The notes beneath the pieces were generated by a model, which saw nothing but the letters and a program-made list of their open reading frames with translations, did not search any database and was not told the DNA's origin. From NCBI RefSeq assembly GCF_020497125.1, contig NC_059076.1:11089951-11153950 (forward strand): a stretch of DNA of 64,000 nucleotides. The letters are read 5' to 3'. The position numbers and the translations under genes were made by a program. This document shows, one piece after another, positions 21,409 through 33,022 of this stretch. The stretch is from Mauremys mutica (Eukaryota > Chordata > Testudines > Geoemydidae). Every line of letters starts with the position of its first letter. The first letter of the stretch is position 1.

Positions 21409-21881
21409 AGGTCTCAACCCTGCAAAGGGACTTGCATGGACGGACACAGACGCCTGCACAGAGTTCCACAGACACAGATGGGTCTCCATGAGGGCATAAC
21501 TGTTTGCCCATAAAAATCCTTTGCAGGATCAGGCCCTAAACAGTCTCATAAATCAAGGGTACTACATATCCAGGCAATGATTACTTTTTGGATAAGGGGT
21601 TGTGTGATTGGACTCTTATGCTCTATGTTATAATCACACAGCTTTCCAGGAAGGCTATGCTATACTCTTTTGCCTTATTTCTATTCTGTGTATGCAGACA
21701 TACTCAAAGGTGAGTTTCTTATATCTGTGTGATAATGTGGAGAGAGAAGGGATACCTTTATGGATCCTCCTAGGCAGGAAGTGAGCGGTGGGTCCCTTTG
21801 GGAAACTTGGAGTCTCCCCTTCTCAGTGGTATGAAGATCCCATTTCCCAATTCCCCCAAACGTGTCATGAGATATAGAAGC
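21409..21881. other. No gene recognised
   Basis: Includes short pieces resembling old palindromic repeats (CTTGCATGGACGGACACAG, TTTGCAGGATCAGGCCCTA). Otherwise nothing seen. Confidence 0.35.
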
Positions 21882-21883
21882 TA

Positions 21884-22830
21884 CTCCTGGGGGAATTCTG
21901 TGCCAAGAAATCTCAAATTCTACGCCAAAAAAAAATCCCAAATTCTGCAAAATTCTGCATATTTTATTTTTCAAAATAATGCAATATAATCACACCAGTT
22001 TCACTTATTTTGGTAATTTCTTTAATCTACCAGACAGGAAAAAAAATCACAATAACTGTTCAGCATTTCCTAAACACATGAAAGTTAAGTTACAAATACT
22101 TGGTAACCAATACCCTGCATTCCAGTTTATGACCCTGGATTTTCATTTAAATTACTTTACTTTTTCTTTGGTGTTTGGTGTTCTACAAGGTAGAATGTTG
22201 CTTTAAATTGCTCAGATTTTCACCCATGAAAGTCATACAATTTTGCTAATCATTGTCCTGCATTTTTTTTTAAATGGATAAGTAAAATAGACCCTAAGCT
22301 GTAATATAACCCCATTGTGCCCCCAAAAAGTGAGAAATCTCACAGACCCTCCCAGCTGAGGATTCCCTTTCTGTCATTTACAATAAGGCTCCTTTACACC
22401 ACTCTGGCAAGGTAAAGGAGCCTGAATTGACTAAGAATGGGAACAATTAACCAACAATGGGAACATTAGCAGGCTGCTTAGCTGTTACATTTCCGCTCTG
22501 CCTCAGGACAGAGCCTGCTTCACACAGCCCTATGCCTCCAAGCCCCGGGATGCAGCAACAGGGAGGAGAGGGACAGAGTGAGTCTCTCTCACTCCTTCAT
22601 AGGCAGGCACACGCCCAGCCCCACTCCCTTAATGTCTCTCTAGGGATGCAGGCACGCCCAGCCTCCCTGCTCCCCACAGCCGTGATCTGCTCTCTGCTGG
22701 CAACTGCTAGGGAAGGGGAGTGTGTTCCCCACAGATTTCTTTGCTCTCCCATTTTTCTGCAGGGGAGCCAAGACATCTGCAGATGGTATGAATTCTGCAT
22801 CCCCGTGGCAGCGCAGAATTCCCCCAGGAG
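21884..22830. mobile_element. MITE with TA target duplication
   Basis: CTCCTGGGGGAATTCTG on the left and CAGAATTCCCCCAGGAG on the right are exact inverses. TA at 21882-21883 and 22831-22832 is consistent with a Tc1/mariner-type TA target. The 947-bp interior has an AT-rich left half and a GC-rich right half and no transposase. Open frames over the right half are short and Ser/Pro-rich, so not credible genes. Confidence 0.75.
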
Positions 22831-22832
22831 TA

Positions 22833-22875
22833 AAAAGCATCATGTCTGTAACGACTTTACAGACATGATGCTTTT
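22833..22875. repeat. Perfect 18-bp hairpin next to the MITE
   Basis: AAAAGCATCATGTCTGTA (22833-22850) is the exact inverse complement of 22858-22875, with a 7-base loop ACGACTT. It begins immediately after the MITE's right TA. It may be another tiny element or a structured RNA. Confidence 0.7.
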
Positions 22876-23779
22876 ATATCTATTAAAGCCGTTGCTGGCC
22901 CAGGATTGAACATTGCCATTCCTGGGCTTTCGGAAGATGTGAGCATCAAGGAAGGGCCCTCCAGGATACTTATCCATTTTCCTCCATTATTTGTCCCTCT
23001 CACCCCATCAGGGTGCTCTGTTCTCCCAGCTAAGGAGGGCAGTGGCTGTCTCTGGAGAGTACAGCACTGTGCCTGGGCTGAGAGAGTGGGGTGAGGTGCT
23101 CCCCACAGGACTGAAGGATTCCAGTCCTTGCTGCACCACTTGGGACATCTGTGCCTCTGTGTTTGACCATTCTGTACGTAGGGTGGATCAGCTTTTCCGA
23201 ACCGTGAATAGTCTTCCCCTCCTAGCTACTCTTCTCCTTCACCCTTCTCCCCACGAGCAATGTCAGGGTACGCCAACACTGAAAAAACATGGCAGCAAGT
23301 GACAGAGCCCAGGTCACCTGCTCACACTGTGGTCTAGCAGTGTCAGACATTCCCATGCAGGCTGGCGCCCAGACTCTGAGACCACCCCCTTGGCTGGGTT
23401 TCAGAGCCCACGCTCCAGCCTGAGGAGGAGGAACGTGTACACTGCTAATTTTAGCCCCATAGCATGAGTTCCAGGAACTCAAGTCAGTTGATCCAGGCTC
23501 TGAGACTCACCGCCATGGTTTTTTTTAAACAATGTAGACATACCCTCAGTTGTCTTCTCTCTTCCACACTCACCAATAGACTCGTGATGTTGTTTCTCTT
23601 CCCGTACATGCCCAAGCAGCAACTGGCTCCCTATCTTCTTCCAAAACAGCAATATGCACCCCTGTCTTGCCAATGCATTCATGTTGAGGCAAGAAGCTAA
23701 TAAAGTACCCTAAGCCTTCTAGCTGGTTTCCACTGCAATGGGAATGTTCTGCTCCCTTTTCCTTGTCCTCAGCTCCCCT
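22876..23779. other. No gene recognised
   Basis: Unique-looking, moderately GC-rich. There is no domain in the short frames and no element ends were found. Confidence 0.4.
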
Positions 23780-24275
23780 TTGGTGTCTCTAACATTATTT
23801 AAAGAACCAAATCAACAGGAGCCTGTAGAATGATTAGGCGGCTAAGGGAGCAAATGCAATCCTTTGCAAAGGCCGCTGGAACACTGCGTCCAGTTGAGGT
23901 CTCCATATTTCAACTAGGATATTGAAAATTGAAAAAGGTTCAGAAAAGAGCTGCAATGATTCAAGACTTGGAAAATCTGACCGGCCATGAGACTAAAGAA
24001 GAGAGGGTTCAGAGGTAGCCTCTCACAGTCTATAAGTACCTATATGGGGAGGAGAATGCTGAGAGTGGCGGGCTCTTTCATCTAGCAGGAAAAAAGGCAT
24101 AATAAGAACCAGTGGCTGGAAGCTGAAGCTAGACATATTCAGACTAGAAGCAAGGTGCAAACTTCTTCCAGTGGAAGGTCATTAAACACTGGAATCCCTA
24201 GGGATGTGAGGGATTCCCCATTATCTGAAATCTTTAAACCAAAATGGGATGTCTTTCCAATGGCAATGATCCTAA
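23780..24275 (+). mobile_element. CR1 LINE remnant
   Basis: It parallels 16990-17304 and 17782-18115: ATTATTTAAAGAACCAAATC, AAAAGGTTCAGAAAAGAGC, CACAGTCTATAAGTACCTA and CAGTGGCTGGAAGCTGAAGC occur in order. It is interrupted after about 24275 by a short older SINE-like piece. Confidence 0.7.
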
Positions 24276-24349
24276 CTTCCTTTGTAAAGCACTTTGAGAT
24301 CTCCTGATGAAAAGCACTACCTCAGTGTTACTACTATATCTAAATGACG
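24276..24349. mobile_element. Short MIR-like tail fragment inside CR1
   Basis: TTGTAAAGCACTTTGAGATC and GATGAAAAGCACTA are the typical 3' words of MIR/L2-like tails. The piece separates two CR1 segments. Confidence 0.45.
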
Positions 24350-24480
24350 AGCGATAGCTCAAACTGAAGTGACTGGTTTTATTCTAGAGCCACTCAGTGT
24401 GTTATGCGGGAGGATAGATCAAATAATTATAATAGTGCCTTCCGGCCTTAAAACCTAGAAATCTACGAAAGCAGCAACCT
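24350..24480 (+). mobile_element. CR1 LINE 3' end
   Basis: AATTATAATAGTGCCTTCCG followed by GCCTTAAAACCTAGAAATCT matches the 3' end at 18065-18110. Confidence 0.6.
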
Positions 24481-24989
24481 TCAACCCAGCCCTTACTTTG
24501 AAATGGAAATAAAAACCAGACACGTGCTCTTGCTTAACAAACTATTATTTTTATTTTATTTTACTGATTTACCCAAGTAGGAACATGGAATTATAATTCA
24601 GAAAGAAACAGCATGTCAAGAATGTTGATTTTTAATTAACAATGATTTTTAATTAACAATTTTAAACAGTGTGGGGTGCTGAGTTTCTTTTTTTATTATT
24701 ATTATTTTGATTACACTTTTCTTGATTTCATTCATAATGAAGGGGAAAAAAAACACAATAAGAGCAACAAAATAGTTAGGTGCTTAGAAATGTAAAGATG
24801 TATGCCTGGCAGGGAAGGACTGGGCTACAGTGAAAGGAAATGTGTCAGCAGTGACTGACTCAGACTCCTGTCTCTATTAGTAGGAATGTTGATTTCTGGT
24901 TTTGAAGAACAGATAAAGCAAAGCACAAGAAAGTAATTTCAAAAGACTAAAAATAGAACTCACAGAAAAGGTTGTAGGGAGGACAATCT
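24481..24989. other. No gene recognised
   Basis: AT-rich, with A/T-rich low complexity around 24540-24720. Confidence 0.4.
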
Positions 24990-25235
24990 TGTGTTTATGG
25001 GACTGAAACCAGGTCTCAGAAGATTACGGTTTAATTCCTGGCCTTGCCACAGATTCCCTGTGTGATCTCTGTAAGTCACTTCCCCTGGCCGTGTCTTAGT
25101 TCCAGATCTACAAAATAGGTGTAATCACACTCGCTTCCTTTTCCTGTCTTGTCTATTTACGCTGTTCACTTATTGGGGCACGGGCTGTCTGATAGTCTGT
25201 ACTGCGCCTGAAACGCTGGGATACTGATCACTACT
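24990..25235 (+). mobile_element. MIR-like SINE
   Basis: TTTAATTCCTGGCCTTGCCA, CTGTGTGATCTCTGTAAGTC and TCTACAAAATAGGTGTAAT follow the order of the MIR body (degenerate B box, core, then the 3' part). Confidence 0.65.
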
Positions 25236-26869
25236 CAACTCTCACGGGTACTCCAGTAAATAAAAAACAACAAAAAAACAACAGCTCACCCGCCAATAGC
25301 AGCCTAGCGTAAGGGTGTGGTAGCAGTGCAGTTTTATAACAATATGTAAAGGGAAAGTGTCTTATAATTTATTCTTGGTCTACTCTTTAAGACAAAAGGA
25401 GGGTGTGGCATTGGGCTATCATTCTCACTGCTCTCTATATAAAGAAAATATACTATACAATACAGAGAGTTCTATGCCAGCAAAACCAAGGCCAGCAAAT
25501 TAGAATTTTTTATTTTTTAAGCTGGACATTTTCAGTAGAGTCCAAAAAGTGTTGCCAATTCTCATGGTAACGCTGCAGGTTTCTTCTCTTAAGAAAAGTC
25601 TGTTTTTCTGTAACATGCGTGTTCCAGGTTTTCTGGACCCAGTTATTGTTTCCTGCTGGGGTACAGAGTTCCAGTCAGCTGTTGGAACTGGTCTAGCTGA
25701 CAGTAAAACAGGGTGAATGCTGAGGTCGTGCAAAGAGTATTTTGCTCTGTCAATTGAACATCAGCTTGGGCCATTTATACTTGTCACACGCTGGAGAACC
25801 TGGTCTCTCTTCAGTACTCTGGACAGTGCTGGCCTTTCACCGCTTTTATATATTCAGCATCATAAACAAATTCGTTAAGAGCAGCAAACCTTCTCTGGAT
25901 TAAAACATATACACTGAGCTGGGGTCTTAGCAGCCTCTAAAAATAACTGAAAATGTCACATCGACACAAGTAAATATGAGCATTCCCAGGAGAATAAGAC
26001 ATCATTCCCTGTGTTCTGAGTAAATGAAACATTCTTAAATAAATGTGTATGTACGGCAGGTGGGAACTTTGATTTATATTTGTCCCAAGGCGGCTGAAAC
26101 ACCAGGAGCTGTTACTGGCGGATTGTCACATGGCCTTGTAAGCTAGGAGCTGTGAGCTTTCCATCCTACCGAATGGATTTGGTTGCTCAAATCCCATTAA
26201 AGTTAACAGGAATTAGACATCCAAATCCCCTGTTGTATGCAGTGTTGTTGTAACTGTGTCGCTCTCAGGATACGTATTTAGCTGTGATTCTCTGAGTACG
26301 TTTCCCAGACCTGAAGAAGAGCTCTGTGTAAGGGAGCGTGTCTCTCTGACCAACAGATATTCCCTCACCCACCTTGTCTCATCCATATCCCCATGGCAAC
26401 TCTGATCATCCCATTCTGGATGTTTATGAGAAGCACTCAAACCCCTATTATCACCCAGCCTAGGCTGAACCTTACAGGGGAATAACTCTTCTCACACTGC
26501 TTTGGCTCTCTGGCTTCTGTTCTCACATGGGACTAGGAAATCCAGAGTTACGCAACAGTGAAAAATACAAGGAGGCCATGGACATGGGGATTACTCAAGT
26601 ATTTCCAAGCCTGAAAAGGTTTAGTCTGGGATCAGGCAGAGTCTGGAGTGAAGGGGGTTGGTCTTGATTTATCTGGAGTGGTTTGCCTATCCCAAATTAT
26701 ACAACCTCTCCCCACCCCCTCTCATGAAAGCATTGATCTGTCCGCAGTCACGTATCCTAGCACATTAGTATTATGTACGGAAAATTGCAAGTCGTTTTTT
26801 TTTTTTAAATCACCTGACGATACATTTATTTTGATGGGCACCAGTGACTAATTATGCTCCCTTATACTT
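25236..26869. other. No gene recognised
   Basis: Unique-looking sequence without credible exons or element termini. Confidence 0.4.
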
Positions 26870-27320
26870 TCCTTAAAAATCATTTGTATTGATTTTCCTG
26901 CTGCTGGGATTGAAATCATCAGGGCTTTGCCTGATTATTATCTTAACCATAATCCATATTTTTAAAGATGTAAAATAAACTCCAGAATTAGTGGAGAGAC
27001 AAAAAGCAGATATGCCACCATTAAGGTTAATTGCACAAGCCCATCCAGTTATTCAATCTGGCAGCAGAATAAAGCAAACCGTAAACCAGGAGACGGTTTG
27101 GTAATGAAGTGACTTTATCTCACAGAATTATACTTGTGGCTATGGCTTTAATTGTACAATCGAGAAGGATTTGTGACATAAACTGACTAATCTTGCATTA
27201 TTGTAATGATTTGTAATCATAGCACTGGCTATGATTTACTAGCTTATTATATATTTGCATGTTATAATCAGCAAGAATAGGCAGTGCACGCCCTACAATT
27301 CATAACAACACTTAAAATTA
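26870..27320. other. AT-rich, repeat-free block; possible conserved noncoding element
   Basis: Dense homeodomain-type words occur (TTAATTGC, ATTATTGTAATGATT, GTAATCATAG, GCTTTAATTGTAC), with an E-box-free, CpG-poor background and no repeat similarity. This resembles vertebrate developmental enhancers, but only comparison between species could show it. Confidence 0.25.
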
Positions 27321-27671
27321 TACATCTTGCAATGAGCTTTGACAGCTGGCCAACCATAAACAGCTTGGAGGTCTGAAACCTGAAAAATCTGAAGTGTGCA
27401 TCGTTTCAGCTCCTCGAGAAAATAAAGCTAATGAAATAAAACCAAACAACAATGTGTATATTGAAAAAAACATCCAGGACTGAATTTTTGCTGTGATTAA
27501 GTGAGAACATGGGAGCAAACAGACCAAGTGCCGTGTCTCTGGGGACCATTCTGCTAGCCCTCTGGTAAGGTAGCAAGTTACTGAACTGATGGCCCCGCTT
27601 CCAGAATGATCCTGAGATGTTCACACATCAGGCTAGTAGCAGCCAAGAGAGTCCCGGATGTAACAGAGTCA
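27321..27671. other. No gene recognised
   Basis: Nothing recognisable. Confidence 0.4.
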
Positions 27672-27926
27672 GGGCACGTCTCCACTGGAGCTGGAAATGT
27701 AATTTCGAGTTCAAGGAGACATACCCAGGCTAGCTCTGATTGAGAAAGCATGGCAAAAACAGCATCCTAGCCACAGGTCGCAAACAACTAACTACTCCAA
27801 GCATGTACCTCTGGTCTCACAACGCAGTGGCTACTCTGCTATTTTTACCATGCTAGCTTGATCAGAGCTCTTGCAGGTATGTCTCCTCGAGCTGGAAATT
27901 ATACCTGCAGCAGCAGTGTAGACATG
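27672..27926. mobile_element. Harbinger-type MITE, diverged
   Basis: GGGCACGTCTCCACTGGAGC opens the element and GCAGTGTAGACATG closes it. The inverted inner words GAGCTGGAAATGTAATTTCG and GAGCTGGAAATTATACC, plus GCTAGCT motifs, mark a known-type palindromic MITE. Confidence 0.55.
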
Positions 27927-29292
27927 TTAGTGTCATGTAATTAGCGCCCCAAACTGCTGTGTGCAGGCACACGCCACAAGGGGCCTCAGAGAAGTAGAGA
28001 GAACCGGGCCCATCGTGGGAGGCAGTTGCCATCCCAGAATGAAGCGTTGACTGACAGCCTGAGGATGAGGCACAGACTGAACAAAAACTCGGTTCCGTCT
28101 GCAAAAGAACAAAAGCTCCAGACCCCTCTATCGCCCCACTTAACAGTCAGTCAACAGGGGGTAAGGCTTAGGGATTTCACTATCTGCATGGCCTGGCCCT
28201 GCAGACACACACACACACGAGTAACTGTATCCAGGTGAGCAGTCCCTCTGAGTTCATTTGGGCTACTCGCCTGAGTAATGCTACCGACATGCTCAAGCAT
28301 TTGAAGGATTGGACTCTTAAATAGCGATAAATTATATTATGGCAAGTCAGGTGACATGATGGTATCCCCCCCCACACACACAGACATATATATATTCTGG
28401 GCTACCGTTCTTCCTCACTTTTAGGGCTTGATCCAAAGGCCGAGGCAGAATGGCCATTCATTCCTGCAATGAGAGCGGGCTTGAGCCCTTAGGTAGCAGT
28501 TGTCCTCCCTGGATGCCAGGAGTGGCTGCCACAAGCATACAAATTCATGTGTCAATATAGACCAGCTATGAACTTCACCCACATTGAAAAAAGATTGTTC
28601 TCTCATGTCTCTAGCTCTCATTCACCTCTGAATCTAACCTTGAGCTCAGCCACAGGGGACACGTTCACTTAACCGTATTTTGTATTTTAAATAAAAATAG
28701 AAGAGTAATTTCAAGCTTAATTATACGTAGGGAAGTCTGTAGATTCTCGTCCAGCAAATGCTAAGAACTCTTCCAGGTCTGCAGCAGTAGGGGTTTTTTT
28801 TGTTTTTTTTTTAAAGCACACTGTTACCTGACAGGGCACAGCAAGCTGCAGCAGCAACCTGAGCCCCGTGGTGCTCTTTAATTCTTTTATACTCACCATA
28901 CAGCTCATGGCAGGCTTACAATAAATCCAAGGGGCATCTCAGCATGTGATGTCACAGCAGTACAAGCAGAGAGGATAGACAGCAGTGGTGTCAGCAATGT
29001 AGCTACAGTGATACCTCTCTGTGCAAATTTGGTTCCATTTAAATACTAGTTAGTAACCCTACCAATTTTCCTTGTGGCATTGGAAGGGATGGGAGCCTAT
29101 AGCTCTGGTGGGTGCTTTGAAATTAAAAAAAAACAACACACAGGACCACCAAAAGTGGATATTTGTTATTCCTTGTGTAACTTGTACTTAATGTCAGACT
29201 GTTTCTATACCTTGAACGGTAAGAAGCAACAATAACGTTGTACCGTTATAACGTTTTGTCCCAGTAGAAGATGGACACCATACACTAGATAA
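27927..29292. other. No gene recognised; short CA and poly-T runs
   Basis: A short CA run lies at about 28205-28218 and a C-run plus CA run at 28367-28383. T-rich tracts occur at 28790-28815. No exons are seen. Confidence 0.4.
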
Positions 29293-30065
29293 TAGAGCTA
29301 GACCATCATTTTTTTCAATCAAAAATGAGGTTTTGTTGCAAACAATTTTTTTTTGGAGGGAAAGAAGTGTTTTCAACTAAGCCATTTGAGTTTTCATTGA
29401 AAGAAACCCCCAAACCAACAGATTTTTGGATTTCAGCATTTGAAACAAAACCCTTCAGTTTTCTGGGGGGGAAAGCCCACCCGTTTTTCACAGCGGGAGT
29501 GGGGATTTCCAGGCTAGTCAGGGTGAGTAAGAAAAAAATATTTGTGGGGGATAAAAATATATATTTTTTATTTGAATTGGAGTTGTTTTGATTTCATTAT
29601 TTGAAATTATAATAAGTTTATAATAAGTTTTTCTTTTTTTTAAATAAACCCTTTATGGTTGTTCTAATTAAATTCCAGTTATCATCCAATGCATCTTGAT
29701 GCAAATGAGCAAAAAGTTATCTAGTAAATATTTTGACTACTTTCTAACATAATAAAATGTAGAATCAATAAGAAAATGAAACTTAAGCTATATAATTGCT
29801 TAAATAAATGTATATAGTTACAGTATACACTCCTAGGTAGCAGAAATATGTACCAAATCTAGTCTAAAGGTTCTATTTAGTTGCAAATCAACATGTTTTA
29901 GTGGTTATATCAACCAATGAGAATCCATCTCTCTTTAGGAAATAACTGAAGTACAAATAGAAAAGTTGATTAAAATAAATGATTTAAATCACGGCTTTCC
30001 ACCTGGTGATTAAAATCATTACTTGAATTGCAGATTTAAATCAATCTACCTTGTGACCAGCTCTG
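29293..30065. mobile_element. Possible AGAGCTGGTC-terminated element
   Basis: The left edge TAGAGCTAGACC and right edge GACCAGCTCT are inverted and resemble the better-defined element at 51724-51984. The right part has paired words GATTTAAATCACGG and CAGATTTAAATCAATC. It is not certain that both edges belong to one insertion. Confidence 0.35.
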
Positions 30066-30489
30066 CTAAGCAATATGAAGCTGAAGCAGAAAGTTTATTA
30101 GAGGCACTTAATGACAAGGATATCCCTCGCTTGATCAGTCACATAGCTGGAGTTTGCAGTTATTCAAAGACAGTCAACTGAAAAAACCTCTCTCTCTCCA
30201 AGGGCTCACTCCTCTTACACGTGGGGGGGGGGGGCAGGGGAGAGTTCAGAAACACTAAGCATTGAACTAACTCCACTCCCACTGACTTGAAGGGGAGCAG
30301 GGTTAGGCTAATGATCACAGCTCCAGAAAATCCCACTGCTCACGGTTTCTATTCTCGCACCTTTTTTTTCCAAAAGTTTATAATATTCCAGAACTTTCAC
30401 CTTCCAGACTGAACTTTACAGGGTTTGTCCCTGTCTGCAGTTGTCAGGGTTTAAAATCTGAGCAAAAAAAAATAGTCCAGTTGTTTTTT

Positions 30490-30562
30490 GGTCTTGATCC
30501 AAAGCTCGGTGAAGTCAGTGGAAGGACTCCAATTGACTTCAGTGAGCTTTGGATCAGAGCTT
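30490..30562. repeat. Palindromic 'gatccaaagctc' repeat
   Basis: TCTTGATCCAAAGCTCGGTG on the left and GAGCTTTGGATCAGAGC on the right, with GACTTCAGTG in the centre. Confidence 0.6.
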
Positions 30563-30579
30563 TTCAGAGCTAGTCAGCA

Positions 30580-30613
30580 AAAATAAATAAATAAATAAAT
30601 AAATAAATAAAAT
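30580..30613. repeat. (AATA)n microsatellite
   Basis: About eight uninterrupted copies of a tetranucleotide AAAT/TAAA repeat. Confidence 0.9.
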
Positions 30614-31369
30614 TTAAAAAAAAAATCCACCAATTGCCTCCAGTAACGAAAAGTTACTGCAATCTTGAATTGATTGTTAGCCACAATGCAGGTATCCAGA
30701 GCAAAAACACATGCAAGCTAACGGAACAAGACCAGGACTTTGTGTTTCTTAGGCATACAAATGGTTTATGTGGTTAAGTGATATACACGTTAGGTGGAAT
30801 GCCCGGTACGTGAAGAGATAAGTACATGCTTTAAACGGGGCAACACAAACTATAAACTCTAATTCAGGTTTTAAAGACCTGCATTTTCTCATGTGAATGC
30901 TGTAACTGTGGTATTTAATCCAGAAAGATTTAATATTATTCAGGATCGCACTAACTATATATATTGTTAGAATGTCATTACTAAAAAAAATTAGATTAAA
31001 AAATGCCTGAAGTTGTGCATGAGACAAAGAGAACACAACGCTCTTCGAAGATAAAGTCATTCGAAGCGCTTTGATTCCTGAATTTTAATTCCTGGATGCT
31101 GGAGAAAAACGAATGTGTTTCAGCATGATATGAGATTGTTTATTCAACGTGCCCATACAGAGGAACCTAATTCTGACAACTACCCTTACTGAGATGCATC
31201 AAGTTCTTCTATGATATCAGCTCAAGAAATTAACATATAAGGCTAGTAACGAAAAAGATTTGTTTTCACATTACTATTAATAGTCATTTATTTTATAGCA
31301 CCTGAGAGCATGCTCGGCACTTCACACACAGTTAACCATTTACGATCCTTTCCCCCAAGCTGTCAACAG
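30614..31369. other. No gene recognised
   Basis: AT-rich. A diverged repeat-like segment near 31270-31365 (TATTTTATAGCACCTGAGAG) may be an old SINE. Confidence 0.35.
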
Positions 31370-31560
31370 ACTAAGGCCCAAATCTACAAGGACTCATACA
31401 TCTGCTTAACTTTACACACTGTAACAGTCCCATTGAACTCAGCTATTCTCTGACGTGATCCAATGTCCACTGAAAACATGGAAACCTTTCCAGTTACTTC
31501 AACGGGCACTGGATCAGGCCCCCAGTGCACGTCCATAAGTTTTGGCAAGATCAAGGCCCT
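31370..31560. repeat. Palindromic repeats, two adjacent units
   Basis: The first unit has GGCCCAAATCTACAAGGACT and TAACAGTCCCATTGAACTCA. The second has GTGATCCAATGTCCACTG against GGGCACTGGATCAGGCCC, which are inverted. Confidence 0.5.
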
Positions 31561-32073
31561 AAGGCATCTCCCTACAAGCTGCTCTGCTTGGGTGACAGCC
31601 CATTGCTTTCAATGACGCCGCACAGCTTTGGAGGTCCACGAGCATGGGGAAGGATCGGGGCCTAATTTCAGGCAGCATGCAATTAGCGGCGATAACTAGA
31701 TGGAAAGAAGGGGTTAGAGAGGAAGGTCATCAATAACATTATATGGCTACATAGTGAGGAGTGCTCTGTAGCATGATGTAGAAACGATTATTTTTAAATA
31801 ATGGCAAATAGACGTATTTAATTTCTGAGGTAGCTAATTTCTTGTAGGCATCACAGAAGAAATGGGTCTTGAGGGATTTTTAATGAGGAGAAAGTGGCTT
31901 TTTGAACAAGCTCAGAATAAATAAGTTGGGCGGGGTGTGGGGGATCTCACACAAGGCAGGTGTATTTAGGTGGGGCCAAGATTCAGCCTGGGGCTATAAC
32001 CACACACTGATTCTGATCTCACGTGCACCTCTTCAGCTGTAGACTTCGCAGTTACTCTGCCATGCACTGGTAT
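31561..32073. other. No gene recognised
   Basis: Includes one more diverged palindromic fragment at about 31990-32060 (ATTCTGATCTCACGTGCACC). Otherwise nothing seen. Confidence 0.35.
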
Positions 32074-32389
32074 ATCATACTATCGTAGGACTGGATGGGA
32101 CATTGAGAGGTCATCTAGTCCAGTCCCCTGCACTCACGGCAGGACTAAGTATTATCTAGACCATCCCTGCCAGGTGTTTGTCTAACCTGCTCTTAAAAAT
32201 GTCCAGTGATGGAGATACCACCACCTCCCTAGGCAATTTATTCAAGTGCTTAACTATCCTGACAGGAAGTTTTTCCTAATGTCCAACCTAAACCTCCCTT
32301 GCTGCAATTTAAGCCCATTGCTTCTTGTCCTATTCTCAGAGGTTAAAAGGAACAATTTTTCTCCCTCCTCTTTGTAACAACCTTTTCTG
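32074..32389 (-). mobile_element. CR1 LINE, antisense, 3' part
   Basis: GAGAGGTCATCTAGTCCAGT, TCCAGTGATGGAGATACCAC and CTTTTTCCTAATGTCCAACC-type text is the reverse complement of the CR1 3' coding end. It is broken exactly by the MITE at 32392 and resumes at 33023. Confidence 0.85.
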
Positions 32390-32391
32390 TA

Positions 32392-33020
32392 CACCTCTAC
32401 CCCGGTATAACATGACCCGATATAACACAAATTCGGATATAATGCAGTAAAGCAGCACTCTGGGGAGCGGGGCCGCACGCTCTGGCGGATCAGCGCGTCA
32501 GGCTCTGACATGCTGCTTTGAGCGGCGTGTTAAGGGTGGGAGGCAGACGGGCGGGCAAGCGGGGTGAGGAGGCGAATGGGGAGGTGAGCAGCAGGCAGGA
32601 GGGGGGTGAGGAGGCAGGCGGGCAGGAAGACAGCAAGCAGGAGAGCGGCGGGATGGTGGATGCAGGGAGGCGCACTGGACAGATGGTGAGGAGACTAGCA
32701 GGGAGGCGAGCGGCAGGCAGGCGGGTGGGTAGGTGGGGTGAGGAGGCGAGCATCGGCCCGGCAGGCAGGAGCACTCGGCGGATGGTGAGAAGACTAGCGG
32801 GGAGGCTGATTTGTCCTGAGCCCCGCACCTCTCTAGGGACAGCTCTGACACATTGCTCTGAGGGTGCTGGGCCGGGGCCGAGGGGTTGGATAAGGGGCAG
32901 AGGGTCTCGGTGGGAGGTCAGGGGACCAGAAGCCTTCCCTACCCAATATAACGCGGTTTCATCTATAATGCGGTAAGAATTTTTGGCTCCCAAGGACCAT
33001 GTTATATCGGGGTAGAGGTG
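32392..33020. mobile_element. TA-target MITE inserted in CR1
   Basis: CACCTCTACCCCGGTATAAC at the left pairs with GTTATATCGGGGTAGAGGTG at the right (one mismatch). TA flanks both sides (32390-32391 and 33021-33022), as for Tc1/mariner. The CR1 text reads through when the element and one TA are ignored. The 629-bp interior is GC-rich with reiterated GGAGGCGAG, GGCAGGCAGG and GGGGTGAGGAGG words (32530-32790). No transposase is present. Confidence 0.88.
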
Positions 33021-33022
33021 TA

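Noticed and set aside
32490..32993. 167-codon antisense Pro/Ser/Leu-rich frame (and the + strand Gly/Arg-rich partner)
   Set aside because: It lies entirely within the TA-target MITE's G-rich repetitive interior. Composition alone keeps it open.
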